A stretch of DNA of 64,000 bases, taken from positions 2,626,439 to 2,690,438 of the forward strand of contig NZ_CP007595.1 of the NCBI RefSeq assembly GCF_000785535.1. The letters run 5' to 3'. The notes beneath the pieces were generated by a model, which was not told the origin of the DNA, did not search any database, and worked only from the letters and a program-made list of their open reading frames with translations. Source of the stretch: Arthrobacter sp. PAMC 25486 (GTDB lineage: Bacteria; Actinomycetota; Actinomycetes; Actinomycetales; Micrococcaceae). This document shows positions 17,935 to 27,563 of this stretch, piece by piece (within the stretch, counting starts at the first letter, position 1; every line of letters begins with the position of its first letter). A program made the position numbers and the translations under genes.

Positions 17935-20424
17935 TTATGCAGAGGCTGTAATGGCTTCCGGCACATGCGGCTTGGCGGTGCCCACAAAGGTGAACTTTGC
18001 GTCGTCGCCTTCGCCTTCAACGTCCACGCTGATGATGTCGCCATCCTTCAGCTCGCCGAACAGGATCTTCTCGGAGAGGTGGTCCTCGATCTCGCGCTGG
18101 ATGGTGCGGCGCAGCGGCCGGGCACCCATGGCGGGATCGTAGCCCTTGGTGGCGAGCAGGATCTTGGCTGCGGGCGTGAGCTCGATGCCCATGCCCTTGT
18201 CAGCCAGGCGGCCCTCCAGGCGTGCAATCATCAGGTCGACGATCTCGATGATTTCGTCCTGTGTCAGCTGCGGGAACACCACAACGTCATCAACACGGTT
18301 CAGGAACTCGGGGCGGAAGTGCTGCTTGAGTTCTTCCGTGACCCGTGCCCGCATCCGGTTGTACCCGGTCTGAGTGTCCGAACCCGACTGGAACCCGGTG
18401 GCGATCGACTTGGAAATGTCGCGCGTTCCCAGGTTGGTCGTCATGATGATGATGGTGTTCTTGAAGTCAACAACACGGCCCTGGCTGTCGGTCAGGCGGC
18501 CATCTTCCAGGATCTGCAACAAGGAGTTGAACAGGTCCGCGTGCGCCTTCTCAACCTCATCGAAGAGCACCACGGAGAACGGACGGCGGCGGACCTTCTC
18601 GGTCAGCTGCCCACCCTCTTCGTAGCCAACATAGCCCGGAGGGGCACCGAACAGACGGGACACGGTGTGCTTCTCCGAGTACTCGGACATGTCCAAGGTG
18701 ATGAGTGCATCTTCATCGCCGAACAAGAACTCGGCAAGAGCCTTGGCCAGCTCGGTCTTGCCAACACCTGTGGGTCCGGCGAAGATGAACGAGCCACCGG
18801 GGCGCTTGGGATCCTTCAACCCCGAACGGGTGCGGCGGATGGCCTGCGAGATGGACTTGATGGCCTCGTTCTGACCAATCACGCGCTTGTGGATTTCGTC
18901 TTCCATCTTCAGCAGACGCGTGGACTCGGCCTCGGTCAGCTTGAAGACGGGGATGCCGGTGGAATTGGCAAGGACTTCGGCGATCAGTTCCTCGTCGACC
19001 TCGGAGATCTCATCCAGGCCACCGGACTTCCACAGCCGTTCCTTGTCGGCACGAGCGGTGATGAGCTTCTGCTCGTCGTCGCGCAACGCAGCGGCACCCT
19101 CAAAGTCCTGGGCATCAATGGCGTCTTCCTTGCGCTTCTTGACGGCAGCAATTTCAACGTCCATGGCCTTGAGCTCCGGCGGGGCCGTCATGCGGCGGAT
19201 GCGCAGGCGCGCACCTGCCTCATCAATCAAGTCAATGGCCTTGTCCGGCAGGAAGCGGTCCGAGATGTACCGATCCGCCAGCGTTGCCGCAGCAGTCAGG
19301 GCACCGTCTGTGATGGACACGCGGTGGTGTGCCTCGTAGCGGTCGCGCAGTCCCTTGAGGATCTCAATGGTCAGCGGAACTGTTGGTTCCTGCACCTGGA
19401 TGGGCTGGAAACGGCGCTCGAGCGCAGCATCCTTCTCAATGTGCTTGCGGTACTCGTCCAGCGTGGTGGCACCGATGGTCTGCAGCTCGCCGCGGGCCAG
19501 CATTGGCTTCAGGATCGAGGCCGCGTCGATGGCTCCCTCGGCGGCGCCGGCACCCACAAGGGTGTGGATTTCATCGATGAACAAGATGATGTCCCCGCGG
19601 GTGCGGATTTCCTTGAGAACCTTCTTCAGGCGCTCCTCGAAATCACCTCGGTAGCGCGAGCCGGCCACGAGGGAACCCAGGTCAAGGGTGTACAGCTGCT
19701 TGTCCTTGATGGTCTCGGGCACGTCGCCACGCACGATGGCCTGCGCCAAACCTTCAACAACCGCCGTCTTGCCCACGCCGGGCTCACCAATGAGGACAGG
19801 GTTGTTCTTCGTGCGGCGGGAGAGGATCTGCATGACGCGTTCCATCTCGTGCTCGCGCCCAATGACTGGGTCAAGCTTGTTTTCGCGCGCAGCCTGGGTC
19901 AGGTTCCGGCCAAACTGGTCAAGAACAACCGAGCCGGCAGGCTGGCCTTCGGGCTGGTTGCCGCCGCTTGCGACAGGCTCCTTGCCCTGGTAGCCGGAGA
20001 GCAGTTGGATGACCTGCTGGCGCACACGGCCCAGATCAGCACCAAGCTTCACCAGCACCTGCGCGGCAACGCCTTCACCTTCACGGATCAACCCGAGCAG
20101 AATGTGCTCCGTGCCGATGTAGTTGTGGCCCAGTTGCAGGGCCTCACGCAGTGAAAGTTCAAGAACCTTCTTGGCGCGCGGGGTGAACGGGATGTGACCG
20201 CTGGGGGCCTGCTGTCCCTGTCCAATAATTTCCTGGACCTGTTCCCGGACACCGTCAAGGGAAATGTTCAAGGACTCCAGGGCCTTGGCGGCAACACCTT
20301 CACCCTCGTGGATGAGGCCGAGCAGAATGTGCTCAGTGCCAATGTAATTGTGGTTGAGCATGCGGGCCTCTTCTTGGGCCAGCACAACAACACGTCGGGC
20401 TCGATCAGTAAATCGCTCAAACAT
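17935..20424 (-). CDS. clpC: ATP-dependent Clp protease ATPase subunit ClpC
   Basis: An 829-residue AAA+ unfoldase that feeds substrates to ClpP. The N-domain has two Clp repeats (about 1-145, each with [13 protein letters not shown]). The first AAA domain has Walker A GEPGVGKT (213-220) and Walker [13 protein letters not shown]-containing middle region follows, then the second AAA domain with GPTGVGKT and [11 protein letters not shown]. Length and domains match actinobacterial ClpC1. The ATG has GGAG nine bases upstream. The upstream palindrome at 20441-20467 may be an operator. The ctsR-mcsAB genes of firmicutes are absent, as usual in actinobacteria. Confidence 0.97.
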   Translation of the reverse strand: MFERFTDRARRVVVLAQEEARMLNHNYIGTEHILLGLIHEGEGVAAKALESLNISLDGVREQVQEIIGQGQQAPSGHIPFTPRAKKVLELSLREALQLGHNYIGTEHILLGLIREGEGVAAQVLVKLGADLGRVRQQVIQLLSGYQGKEPVASGGNQPEGQPAGSVVLDQFGRNLTQAARENKLDPVIGREHEMERVMQILSRRTKNNPVLIGEPGVGKTAVVEGLAQAIVRGDVPETIKDKQLYTLDLGSLVAGSRYRGDFEERLKKVLKEIRTRGDIILFIDEIHTLVGAGAAEGAIDAASILKPMLARGELQTIGATTLDEYRKHIEKDAALERRFQPIQVQEPTVPLTIEILKGLRDRYEAHHRVSITDGALTAAATLADRYISDRFLPDKAIDLIDEAGARLRIRRMTAPPELKAMDVEIAAVKKRKEDAIDAQDFEGAAALRDDEQKLITARADKERLWKSGGLDEISEVDEELIAEVLANSTGIPVFKLTEAESTRLLKMEDEIHKRVIGQNEAIKSISQAIRRTRSGLKDPKRPGGSFIFAGPTGVGKTELAKALAEFLFGDEDALITLDMSEYSEKHTVSRLFGAPPGYVGYEEGGQLTEKVRRRPFSVVLFDEVEKAHADLFNSLLQILEDGRLTDSQGRVVDFKNTIIIMTTNLGTRDISKSIATGFQSGSDTQTGYNRMRARVTEELKQHFRPEFLNRVDDVVVFPQLTQDEIIEIVDLMIARLEGRLADKGMGIELTPAAKILLATKGYDPAMGARPLRRTIQREIEDHLSEKILFGELKDGDIISVDVEGEGDDAKFTFVGTAKPHVPEAITASA

Positions 20425-20440
20425 TTCGCCACACTCCTTT

Positions 20441-20467
20441 TACTGCGTACTTTGATGCTACGCAGTA
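20441..20467 (-). promoter_or_regulatory. Palindrome in the clpC leader
   Basis: TACTGCGTA and TACGCAGTA form a perfect 9-bp inverted repeat around a 9-base spacer, 17 bases before the clpC ATG. The position suggests a repressor site or an RNA hairpin in the leader. I cannot assign the regulator; it is not an obvious HAIR or CIRCE element. Confidence 0.45.
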
Positions 20468-20547
20468 CCCGGTCGCTATGGGGGCATGTTCGCCACAGGG
20501 GAAATAGCAAATTGGCGCCGGCACCGTTTGCTGTGGTTGTTAACGTA

Positions 20548-20585
20548 CGACGGCGAGATCACCTCGTGAGGTTCTCTCGCCGTCG
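20548..20585 (-). terminator. Hairpin downstream of lsr2
   Basis: A perfect 11-bp inverted repeat (CGACGGCGAGA / TCTCGCCGTCG) with a 16-base loop begins 25 bases after the lsr2 stop. There is no long T-run, so termination is inferred from position and stem strength. Confidence 0.6.
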
Positions 20586-20610
20586 CATTGGCTCGCCTTG
20601 GGCAGAAAGC

Positions 20611-20952
20611 CTACGCCTGGCCGCCCTGGGCTGCGTAGTACGCGTCCCGGATCTCGGCCTGGATGCGGCCGCGCTCATGCACTGTGTAGCCGTTGTCGCG
20701 TGCCCACGCACGGATCGCCGCTACATCGCTGTTTCCCTTGGGTGCTGCAGCGGGGCCACGGCCGCGCACTGCGCGTCCGCCGACACGACGGCCGGCAGCA
20801 ATGTATTTGCTCAGTGCATCGCGCAAAGCCTGGGCATTCCCTGCGGTCAGGTCGATCTCGTAATTGATGCCGTCCAAACCGAAAGTGACATTTTCATCAG
20901 CCGGACTATGGTCAATGTCGTCCACGAGTGTGATGTGAATTTTCTGTGCCAT
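20611..20952 (-). CDS. lsr2: Nucleoid-associated protein Lsr2
   Basis: A 113-residue H-NS-like xenogeneic silencer that bridges AT-rich DNA. The N-terminal oligomerisation half begins MAQKIHITLVDDID. The C-terminal DNA-binding domain (DVAAIRAWARDNGYTVHERG) carries an RGR minor-groove motif. ATG 20952 gives the conserved N-terminus. The short upstream region is unusually AT-rich, consistent with the autoregulation known for Lsr2. Position between lysS and clpC is conserved in actinobacteria. Confidence 0.95.
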   Translation of the reverse strand: MAQKIHITLVDDIDHSPADENVTFGLDGINYEIDLTAGNAQALRDALSKYIAAGRRVGGRAVRGRGPAAAPKGNSDVAAIRAWARDNGYTVHERGRIQAEIRDAYYAAQGGQA

Positions 20953-21047
20953 GGTTGGTAATCGCCTCACATAGATTTGATGAATACTTCAGAACAAATT
21001 ATGTAGGGAAAATTCATTCACGTCAAAGGCCCGTCGCTGATTCCGGT

Positions 21048-21200
21048 TTATGTGTTCGCTTCTCCGCTGGCATCAGCCTCATGCTCGGCCTGCGCCAACG
21101 CGTCACGCTCCGACTTATCCGCATTGAAAATTGCCTTCATGGCGAAGTAAAAAAGTGCACCTACGCCTAAAGAAGGCAGGATAACCGCAACATATTCCAT
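21048..21200 (-). CDS. Small membrane-anchored protein (50 residues)
   Basis: Reads MEYVAVILPSLGVGALFYFA, then KAIFNADKSERDALAQAE and an acidic tail. An N-terminal membrane helix and a charged cytoplasmic tail are clear. It starts 14 bases after the lysS stop on the same strand, so it is probably translated from the lysS message. No family assigned. Codon use (many A/T third positions) resembles the 3' part of lysS. Confidence 0.6.
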   Translation of the reverse strand: MEYVAVILPSLGVGALFYFAMKAIFNADKSERDALAQAEHEADASGEANT

Positions 21201-21214
21201 TTACTTTGCCGCTC

Positions 21215-22714
21215 CTACTCTGGTTTCATCAAGGGGAAGAGGATGGCTTCACGGATGCCAACACGGGTAAAGAGCATGACCAGCCGGTCAATGCCCAAAC
21301 CAAGGCCACCCATGGGCGGGGCCCCGTATTCAAGGGCGCGCAGGAAGTCCTCGTCCAGCTGCATGGCCTCGGGATCGCCTGCGGCAGCCGCAAGGGACTG
21401 CCGCGTCAGGCGTTCGCGCTGGATGACGGGGTCAATAAGTTCAGAGAAGGCAGTTCCGGTTTCCGTGCCATCAATGATCAGGTCCCATGCCTCAATCAAA
21501 TTGGGCTTGTCCCGGTGCGGGCGGGCCAGTGGTTGGGCCGACGGCGGGTAATCGCAGATAAATGTGGGCTGAATAATAGTTGGCTCGACGATTTCGCCAA
21601 ACAATTCAACCACCAGCTTCTCAGCATCCCAGTCCAGGTCAATGCTGACGTCATGCTTTTCGGCAATGGCCCGCAATTCCTCCGCAGTGGTTTCCGGCGT
21701 GATTTCCACGCCCACGCCGTCGGAGAGTCCCTGGTACACGGGAAGCCAGGGCCATTCGCCGTCGAGGTTAATATCCCCGCGCTCGGTGGTAATGGTTCGT
21801 GAGCCCACGGCATCGGCCGCGGCAAGAATCATTCGCTGCATGATTTGCGCCATGGTGAATTGGTCGCCATAAGCTTCATAGAGTTCCAGCATGGTGAATT
21901 CCGGGCTATGCGTTGAATCAACGCCTTCATTGCGGAAAATGCGGCCCAGCTCAAATACCTTGTCGATGCCGCCAACCACTGCGCGCTTGAGATAAAGCTC
22001 AAGGGCGATGCGCAGCGTCATGGGCTGGTCAAAGGCATTCAGGTGGGTGTGGAACGGGCGGGCGGAGGCGCCGCCGTGAATGAGCTGCAGAATGGGTGTT
22101 TCCAGCTCAATGAAATCTTCGCCGTGCAGCGTGTCCCGGATGGCCTTGACGATGGCAGAGCGCATCCGCACCTGCTCACGGGCCTTGTCCCGGACAATCA
22201 GGTCGACATAACGCCGGCGGACGCGCATTTCCTCGGAGAGATCGGCGTGCAGGACCGGCAGCGGGCGCAGCGCCTTGGAAGCCATGGCCCATTCGGTGGC
22301 CATGACGGAGAGCTCGCCGGTCCGGGAGCTGATGACCTCGCCCTTGATGAATACGTGGTCCCCAAGGTCAACGAGCGACTTCCAGTCGGCGAGCGCCTCT
22401 TCGCCAACATTGGCAAAGGAAAGCATGACCTGCAGGCGGGTGCCTTCACCTGATTGCAGTGTAGCGAAGCACAGCTTGCCCTTGTTGCGCACGTACACGA
22501 CGCGGGCACTGATGCCGACGATGTCACCGGTGGCCGTGTCGGCTTCGAGCGCGGGGTGCTTGGCGCGGATTTCTTCCAAGGTATGGGTTCGGGCCACCCC
22601 CACCGGGTAGGCCTGCTCGCCTCGTTCAAGCATTTTGGCTCGCTTGTCCAAACGGACGAGCATTTGCTCGGAGAAGTCATTGGGTTCAGGGGTAAGGGTA
22701 TTTTCTGCGCTCAC
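21215..22714 (-). CDS. lysS: Lysyl-tRNA synthetase (class II)
   Basis: A 499-residue enzyme charging tRNA-Lys. An N-terminal OB-fold anticodon-binding domain (about 60-160) precedes the class II core: motif 2 is FRNEGVDSTHSPEFTMLE, and motif 3 is GLGLGIDRLVML. GTG 22714 gives the usual N-terminus VSAENT; the longer frame upstream is non-coding. No strong ribosome binding site is visible. Confidence 0.96.
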   Translation of the reverse strand: MSAENTLTPEPNDFSEQMLVRLDKRAKMLERGEQAYPVGVARTHTLEEIRAKHPALEADTATGDIVGISARVVYVRNKGKLCFATLQSGEGTRLQVMLSFANVGEEALADWKSLVDLGDHVFIKGEVISSRTGELSVMATEWAMASKALRPLPVLHADLSEEMRVRRRYVDLIVRDKAREQVRMRSAIVKAIRDTLHGEDFIELETPILQLIHGGASARPFHTHLNAFDQPMTLRIALELYLKRAVVGGIDKVFELGRIFRNEGVDSTHSPEFTMLELYEAYGDQFTMAQIMQRMILAAADAVGSRTITTERGDINLDGEWPWLPVYQGLSDGVGVEITPETTAEELRAIAEKHDVSIDLDWDAEKLVVELFGEIVEPTIIQPTFICDYPPSAQPLARPHRDKPNLIEAWDLIIDGTETGTAFSELIDPVIQRERLTRQSLAAAAGDPEAMQLDEDFLRALEYGAPPMGGLGLGIDRLVMLFTRVGIREAILFPLMKPE

Positions 22715-22793
22715 GAGATAACAGCTTAGTAGGTGAATCTGGGTGAATCCTCCGTGCCGCCTTTTCCGACCGACAAAACCCCTCCCCAAGAAT

Positions 22794-22862
22794 TCGATGA
22801 CGCAGTTATTGGACCGATTCCACGAAAGTAAGCGCTTTCCGGTGCAACAACTGCGTACTCGA
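22794..22862 (-). repeat. Stop-proximal palindrome, family A copy 1
   Basis: Imperfect inverted repeat with arms 22794-22815 and 22841-22862 (18 of 22 pairs). It lies 12 bases after the stop codon of the minus-strand lacI-type gene. It shares the CAACTGCGTACTCGA right arm and the GCGCTTTCC loop word with the copy at 61394-61462. Probably a terminator or 3' stabiliser on the minus strand. Confidence 0.7.
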
Positions 22863-22874
22863 TTTGCCTGGGGA

Positions 22875-23915
22875 TTAGGACTGGCTGACGGTGGAGCCGC
22901 GGACCACAAGCGTCGCCTCAAGCATCAACTGGGCATCGCCAAGCTGCCCGCCACCCATGAGAGCCAGCAGCTGCCGGCCGGCCAAGCGGCCCATCTCCAG
23001 GGCCGGCAGGTGAACAGTGGTCAGACCGGGGTTCGACGTCTCTGAATACGGCAGGTCGTCAAAGCCCGTAACCGCAAGGGCGCCCGGGACGGCGACACCT
23101 GCCACCCGGGCCTCCTGCAGGACGCCGTAGGCCTGGGTGTCGGTGGCGCAAACAACGGCGCTGACACCTTGTGCAGCTAGGTTCGGCCAGGACTTGGCAA
23201 ACGCCATGGCCGCAGTGCCAACGTCAATGGTGGTGCCGTCCATGTCCGCCACCTGAAGACCCCGGCGGCGGGCTTCGGCAACAAACGCAACACGGCGCAC
23301 CCGGAATGTTTCGGTACCGGTAATGCTGTCGAGATAGGCAACAGTTCGGTGCCCCTGGTCGGCCAAATGTTCGGCCAGCAGGCGCGCGCCGCCCGCAATG
23401 TCAAAGTTCACCGACGGGGAATCGCTGGCAATCCCGGCCGCGTCCAGCAACACCGTGGGTTCCGTTGCCCGCAGTTCGGCAAGGAAGTGGGCACTGGGGG
23501 CGTCGATGAGCAGCCCGGCCGGCCTCAGGGACAGTAGGCGGCGCACGTCGGCGGGTTCCGGCGTCAGCCCGGCGTCGGTCACCGACAACAGCAGGGCAAA
23601 GTCCTCACCAATTGCTTCCCTCACACCGGCGATAACCTTGGCGTAAAACGGGTTGGAGACATCCGGTGCCACGAGGATCACAATGTTGCTGTGCCCCTTG
23701 GCCAGAGAGCTGCCCAGCCCGTCGACGACGTAGCCCAGCTCCGCCACCGCCTGCTCGACCTTGGCGATGTTCTCCGTGGACACCCGCCCGGCGGTCTTGC
23801 CATTGGTCACCAGCGAAACTGTTGCCGCCGAGACACCCGCCTTGGCGGCAACCATGGCGGCCGTGACACGGCGGGGGCCATGGTCGCGGGCGAAGGTTGT
23901 TGGTGGCGACTGCAT
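22875..23915 (-). CDS. LacI-family transcriptional regulator of the nucleoside operon
   Basis: A 346-residue repressor. The N-terminal helix-turn-helix is VTAAMVAAKAGVSAATVSLV, followed by a hinge helix and a periplasmic-binding-protein-like sensor domain. It is transcribed divergently from the nucleoside hydrolase-transporter-ribokinase operon, with a perfect operator-like inverted repeat between them, so a nucleoside or ribose derivative is the likely inducer. ATG 23915 (MQSPPTTF) is preferred; the frame upstream would run through the operator. No strong ribosome binding site. Confidence 0.85.
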   Translation of the reverse strand: MQSPPTTFARDHGPRRVTAAMVAAKAGVSAATVSLVTNGKTAGRVSTENIAKVEQAVAELGYVVDGLGSSLAKGHSNIVILVAPDVSNPFYAKVIAGVREAIGEDFALLLSVTDAGLTPEPADVRRLLSLRPAGLLIDAPSAHFLAELRATEPTVLLDAAGIASDSPSVNFDIAGGARLLAEHLADQGHRTVAYLDSITGTETFRVRRVAFVAEARRRGLQVADMDGTTIDVGTAAMAFAKSWPNLAAQGVSAVVCATDTQAYGVLQEARVAGVAVPGALAVTGFDDLPYSETSNPGLTTVHLPALEMGRLAGRQLLALMGGGQLGDAQLMLEATLVVRGSTVSQS

Positions 23916-23963
23916 GGATCGATCGTACCGGCGCCAGGGAAGATCAGCGCAACCGCAGTGCAT

Positions 23964-23999
23964 CAAGCGCTTAACGCAGCTCACGTTAAGCGCTTGACG
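23964..23999 (+). promoter_or_regulatory. LacI-type operator pair overlapping the nucleoside operon promoter
   Basis: CAAGCGCTTAACG (23964-23976) and CGTTAAGCGCTTG (23984-23996) are perfect inverted copies. Each half contains AAGCGCTT, the self-complementary core typical of LacI-family operators. The right half overlaps a TTGACG -35 (23994-23999), with a CAGACT -10-like hexamer 17 bases on (24017-24022). Repressor binding there would block transcription of the hydrolase operon and probably lacI itself. Confidence 0.7.
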
Positions 24000-24084
24000 T
24001 TAACTTCATGTAGTGCCAGACTTAGCTACCGTGCACCACCGGAAAATTCCGGAGCCGCCCCAACGACGTGGAGAAGAAGTGACC

Positions 24085-25089
24085 ATGGAACAGCAAACTG
24101 CCCCCGCAAACGCCGCCACCCCGGCCCTGAAGGCCGCAAACGAGCCGCGCAAGATCATTCTTGACTGCGACCCCGGCCATGACGATGCAGTGGCCATGCT
24201 TTTGGCCCATGGCAACCCGAACATTGAACTGCTTGCGGTGACCACAGTGGTGGGAAACCAGACCCTTGAAAAGGTCACCCGCAACGCCTTGTCCGTCGGC
24301 ACCATCGCCGGGATCACCGGAGTCCCCTTTGCCGCCGGCTGCGACAGGCCCCTGGTGCGCAACATCGAAACCGCACCCGACATCCACGGCGAGTCCGGCA
24401 TGGATGGCCCGCAGCAGCCCGAGTCAACGATCACGCTCGACCCGCGCCACGCCGTCGACCTCATCATTGAACTCGTCATGGCGCACGAGCCGGGCACCAT
24501 CACCCTGGTTCCCACCGCCGGACTGACAAACATTGCCATGGCCGCGCGCAAGGAACCGCGCATTGTGGAGCGGGTGAAGGAAGTTGTCCTCATGGGCGGC
24601 GGCTACCACGTGGGCAATTGGAGCCCCGTGGCCGAATTCAACATCAAGATTGACCCGGAAGCGGCACACATCGTGTTCAACGCCGGCTGGGAAGTGGTCA
24701 TGGTTGGCCTGGACCTCACGCACCAGGCGCTGGCCACCCCTGAGGTGGTTGCCGCGATTGAGGCAGTGGGCACCAAGCCGGCCAAGTTCGTCATGGAGCT
24801 GATGGAATTCTTCACCCAGACGTACAAGGACGCCCAGGGCTTTGATTACCCGCCCGTCCATGACCCGTGCGCCGTCGCCTATGTCATTGACCCCACCGTC
24901 ATGACCACCCAGAAGGTGCCCGTTGACATTGAGCTTTCAGGCTCGCTGACCCTGGGCATGACCGTCGCCGACTTCCGCGCCCCGGCCCCCGCCGACTGCA
25001 AGACCAGTGTGGCCGTTGAACTTGATCACAAGAAGTTCTGGAACATGGTCACCGATGCACTCGTGAACATTGGCGAGGTTGAGCAGTGA
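24085..25089 (+). CDS. Nucleoside hydrolase (inosine/uridine-preferring family)
   Basis: A 334-residue enzyme that splits N-ribosides into base and ribose. The calcium-binding signature DCDPGHDDAVAML is at about residues 25-37, and further family residues lie in LVPTAGLTNIA and AEFNIKIDPEAA. Base preference cannot be read from sequence. ATG 24085 has GGAGAAGAAG upstream. Its TGA overlaps the GTG of the transporter. The downstream ribokinase would capture the released ribose. Confidence 0.92.
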   Translation: MEQQTAPANAATPALKAANEPRKIILDCDPGHDDAVAMLLAHGNPNIELLAVTTVVGNQTLEKVTRNALSVGTIAGITGVPFAAGCDRPLVRNIETAPDIHGESGMDGPQQPESTITLDPRHAVDLIIELVMAHEPGTITLVPTAGLTNIAMAARKEPRIVERVKEVVLMGGGYHVGNWSPVAEFNIKIDPEAAHIVFNAGWEVVMVGLDLTHQALATPEVVAAIEAVGTKPAKFVMELMEFFTQTYKDAQGFDYPPVHDPCAVAYVIDPTVMTTQKVPVDIELSGSLTLGMTVADFRAPAPADCKTSVAVELDHKKFWNMVTDALVNIGEVEQ

Positions 25090-26507
25090 GCCTGCCCGCA
25101 CTAAAAACCAGCAAGAACGGCACCGTCGCCACACTCATGGTGGCACTGCTGACCGCCTGTGTGGCATTCCAGCTCAACGCCTCAATGCTCAGCCCTGCCC
25201 TGGTCACGATGGGCGAGGAACTGAACACCGACCAGGCCGCGATCGGCCTGTCACAGACGTGGTTCTTCACGGCAGCAGCAGTTTTCTCCCTGTTCCTGCC
25301 CCGTTTGAGCGACATCATCGGGCGCAAAAAGGTGCTGCTGGGCATGATGGTCCTGATGGGCATCGGCTCCGTCATTTCAGCCATGGCCCCTGACATCACC
25401 TGGCTGTTCGTTGGCCGCATCATCCAGGGCGTCAGCGGCCCCACCGTTCCGCTGTGCCTAATCATGCTCCGCTCAGCCGTGAAGGACCCCAAGCGCTACG
25501 GAGCCCTCATGGGCCTGATCACCGCTGTCAACGGCGGCATCGCAGGCATCGACTCCTTCGTGGGCGGCTACTTCGCCGAACACTTCGGCTTCCGCAGCAT
25601 CTTCTGGCTCATGGTTGTCATTGCCGCAATCGCCGTGGTGCTGATTGTGTTCCTGGCCGGCGAAAGCAAGCCCGGCGAGGGAACCAAGATGGACTGGCTC
25701 GGCGTGTTCTTCATCGTCATTGCCGTTGGCGCGCTGCTGACGGCCCTGAATGAGGCGACGAAGCTGGTGGGCGGCATCACCACCGTCCCGCTGGTGACCT
25801 CGCTGGCACTGGCCCTGGTCGCCGTCGTCTCCTTCGTGGCCTTCTGGCGGGTGGAAAAGGTGTCCTCGCATCCCATGGTGGAAATCGTGCACCTGCGCCA
25901 GCGCTCCACCTGGGCACCGCTGCTGACCACCACCTTGACAATGACAGGCATCTTTGCCGTCATCAACGGCATTGTGCCGGCGTTTGTGCAGGCAGCCGAC
26001 CCCGGCTTTGGCATCGGCGCAACACAGATGAGCCTGATGATCCTGACGCCGTACGCGCTGCTCGGCTGGCTGTTCGGCCCCTTCACGGGCAGGCTGGCAC
26101 CGGTCATTGGCTACACCATGATGTTGCGGATCGGTCTGCTGGGCAGCATTGCGGCGTTGGCGATTATCGGCTTCCTCGGACTGAACAGCCTGGGCTGGAT
26201 GATCGCAGGCACCGTGCTGCTGGGCATCATGTACGCCGGTACAGTGAACATCATGCTTAATGGTCTTGGTGTGGTGCTGTCCCCCGAAGGAAACCCGGGA
26301 TTCCTGCCCGGCATGAACGCGGGCGCCTTCAACCTTGGCGCCGGCCTCAGCTTCCTCGTCCTGCCGGCCATCCTGGTGGCCACCACCCCGCTCGGCGGCA
26401 ACGGCTCCTACCTGACCGTCGTGATCGTGGCCCTGGCCATCACCGGCGCCGCCTTCGCCGCCTCCCTGCTAGTTCCCAAACCTGTTGACGCGGAGGTTGC
26501 ACCATGA
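25086..26507 (+). CDS. MFS transporter, probable nucleoside or ribose uptake
   Basis: A 473-residue protein with about 14 hydrophobic segments, resembling the DHA2-type major facilitator layout. The conserved loop after helix 2 reads LSDIIGRKKVLLG, and helix 4 starts FVGRIIQG. Although DHA2 proteins are often drug exporters, its place between nucleoside hydrolase and ribokinase, with start/stop overlaps on both sides, argues for uptake of nucleosides or ribose. Start is GTG 25086. Confidence 0.85.
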   Translation: MSLPALKTSKNGTVATLMVALLTACVAFQLNASMLSPALVTMGEELNTDQAAIGLSQTWFFTAAAVFSLFLPRLSDIIGRKKVLLGMMVLMGIGSVISAMAPDITWLFVGRIIQGVSGPTVPLCLIMLRSAVKDPKRYGALMGLITAVNGGIAGIDSFVGGYFAEHFGFRSIFWLMVVIAAIAVVLIVFLAGESKPGEGTKMDWLGVFFIVIAVGALLTALNEATKLVGGITTVPLVTSLALALVAVVSFVAFWRVEKVSSHPMVEIVHLRQRSTWAPLLTTTLTMTGIFAVINGIVPAFVQAADPGFGIGATQMSLMILTPYALLGWLFGPFTGRLAPVIGYTMMLRIGLLGSIAALAIIGFLGLNSLGWMIAGTVLLGIMYAGTVNIMLNGLGVVLSPEGNPGFLPGMNAGAFNLGAGLSFLVLPAILVATTPLGGNGSYLTVVIVALAITGAAFAASLLVPKPVDAEVAP

Positions 26508-27436
26508 CCACGGCCAAGATTGTCGTTGCCGGCTCACTCAATGCCGACCTGACCATTTATTGTGAGCGGCTGCCGTCCCCCGGCGAGACAGTTCACGGCA
26601 ACGATTTTGCTGTGAACCCGGGCGGCAAGAGCGCCAACCAGGCTGTTGCCGCGGCCCGCCTGGGCGGCAATGTCACCCTGATCGGGGCTGTGGGTGCCGA
26701 CCCCAATGGCGACATGCTTGTGGCTTCCACGGCAGGAGCTGGCGTCGACGTCAGCCATGTTGCACGCGTCCCCGAACCGACAGGCGTGGCCGTCATTTCG
26801 GTTGATGCCAGCGGCGAGAACTCCATCATCATCTCCGCCGGCGCCAACGGCACGCTCGCCCCCGACCACATTGATCCCGCGCTGTTCGCTGGCGCTGCCG
26901 TGGTCAGCCTGTGCCTGGAGGTTTCCCTCGCCACGGTCCAGGCGGCTGCGCAGGCAGGGCACGACGCCGGAGCAACAGTTCTGCTGAACCTCTCCCCTTA
27001 CGCTCCCATTGCGCAGGAGCTGGCGGCGCTCACCGATGTTTTGCTGGTCAACGCCCACGAGGGTTCACAATTCCTTGGCGGCTACGACATGCCTGCCGCC
27101 GACTCCCCCGCCGTCGCCTGGCAGGACGCACTCGAGGAGTTTGCCCGGCACGGACTGCACAAGGTGCTGCTGACCCTGGGCTCCGAGGGTTCGGTGGTGC
27201 TGGATTCCTCCAACACGGCCGCACCCGTGGTCCGCATTGCCCCCACCACGGTTGACGCCGTGGACACCACGGGGGCCGGCGACGCCTTCACGGGCGCCGT
27301 GGCTGCACGCCTTGCCGCCGGGGACGCTCTGGCTGAGGCCGCCCGCTTCGCATCCGTGGCCGCAGCGCTTGCGGCCACCCGGAAGGGCACCCAAACGGCG
27401 TACCCCACGGCGGCGGAGGTCGCAGCCCGAGTATAG
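26504..27436 (+). CDS. rbsK: Ribokinase (PfkB family)
   Basis: A 310-residue sugar kinase that phosphorylates ribose released by the nucleoside hydrolase. The N-terminus VVAGSLNADLT and the NPGGKSANQAVAAARLGG motif match PfkB signature 1. The C-terminal DTTGAGDAFTGA carries the anion hole and catalytic Asp. Its ATG overlaps the transporter stop (ATGA). Specificity is inferred from family resemblance and operon. Confidence 0.9.
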   Translation: MTTAKIVVAGSLNADLTIYCERLPSPGETVHGNDFAVNPGGKSANQAVAAARLGGNVTLIGAVGADPNGDMLVASTAGAGVDVSHVARVPEPTGVAVISVDASGENSIIISAGANGTLAPDHIDPALFAGAAVVSLCLEVSLATVQAAAQAGHDAGATVLLNLSPYAPIAQELAALTDVLLVNAHEGSQFLGGYDMPAADSPAVAWQDALEEFARHGLHKVLLTLGSEGSVVLDSSNTAAPVVRIAPTTVDAVDTTGAGDAFTGAVAARLAAGDALAEAARFASVAAALAATRKGTQTAYPTAAEVAARV

Positions 27437-27467
27437 CCTCGCGCTACCCCGCCCTCCCACAAAGTGA

Positions 27468-27525
27468 CCCGCAGAAAACGGCGAGGAATGGATGATTTCA
27501 TCCATTCCTCGCCGTTTTCTGCGGG
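27468..27525. terminator. Perfect 28-bp palindrome, bidirectional terminator
   Basis: Arms 27468-27495 and 27498-27525 are exact inverted copies separated by TT. It lies between the convergent ribokinase and panC stop codons (32 and 39 bases away). AAAACGGCGAGG in one arm and CCTCGCCGTTTT in the other give T-rich stem sides in both directions. There is no free T-run. Confidence 0.75.
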
Positions 27526-27563
27526 CTAGGTATTTAAGGCGGGAGTCGTGGTTGAGTTGTTGG

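Noticed and set aside
17965..20154. 729-codon plus-strand open frame
   Set aside because: Entirely antisense to clpC, whose protein has all expected domains. The translation has no recognisable family.
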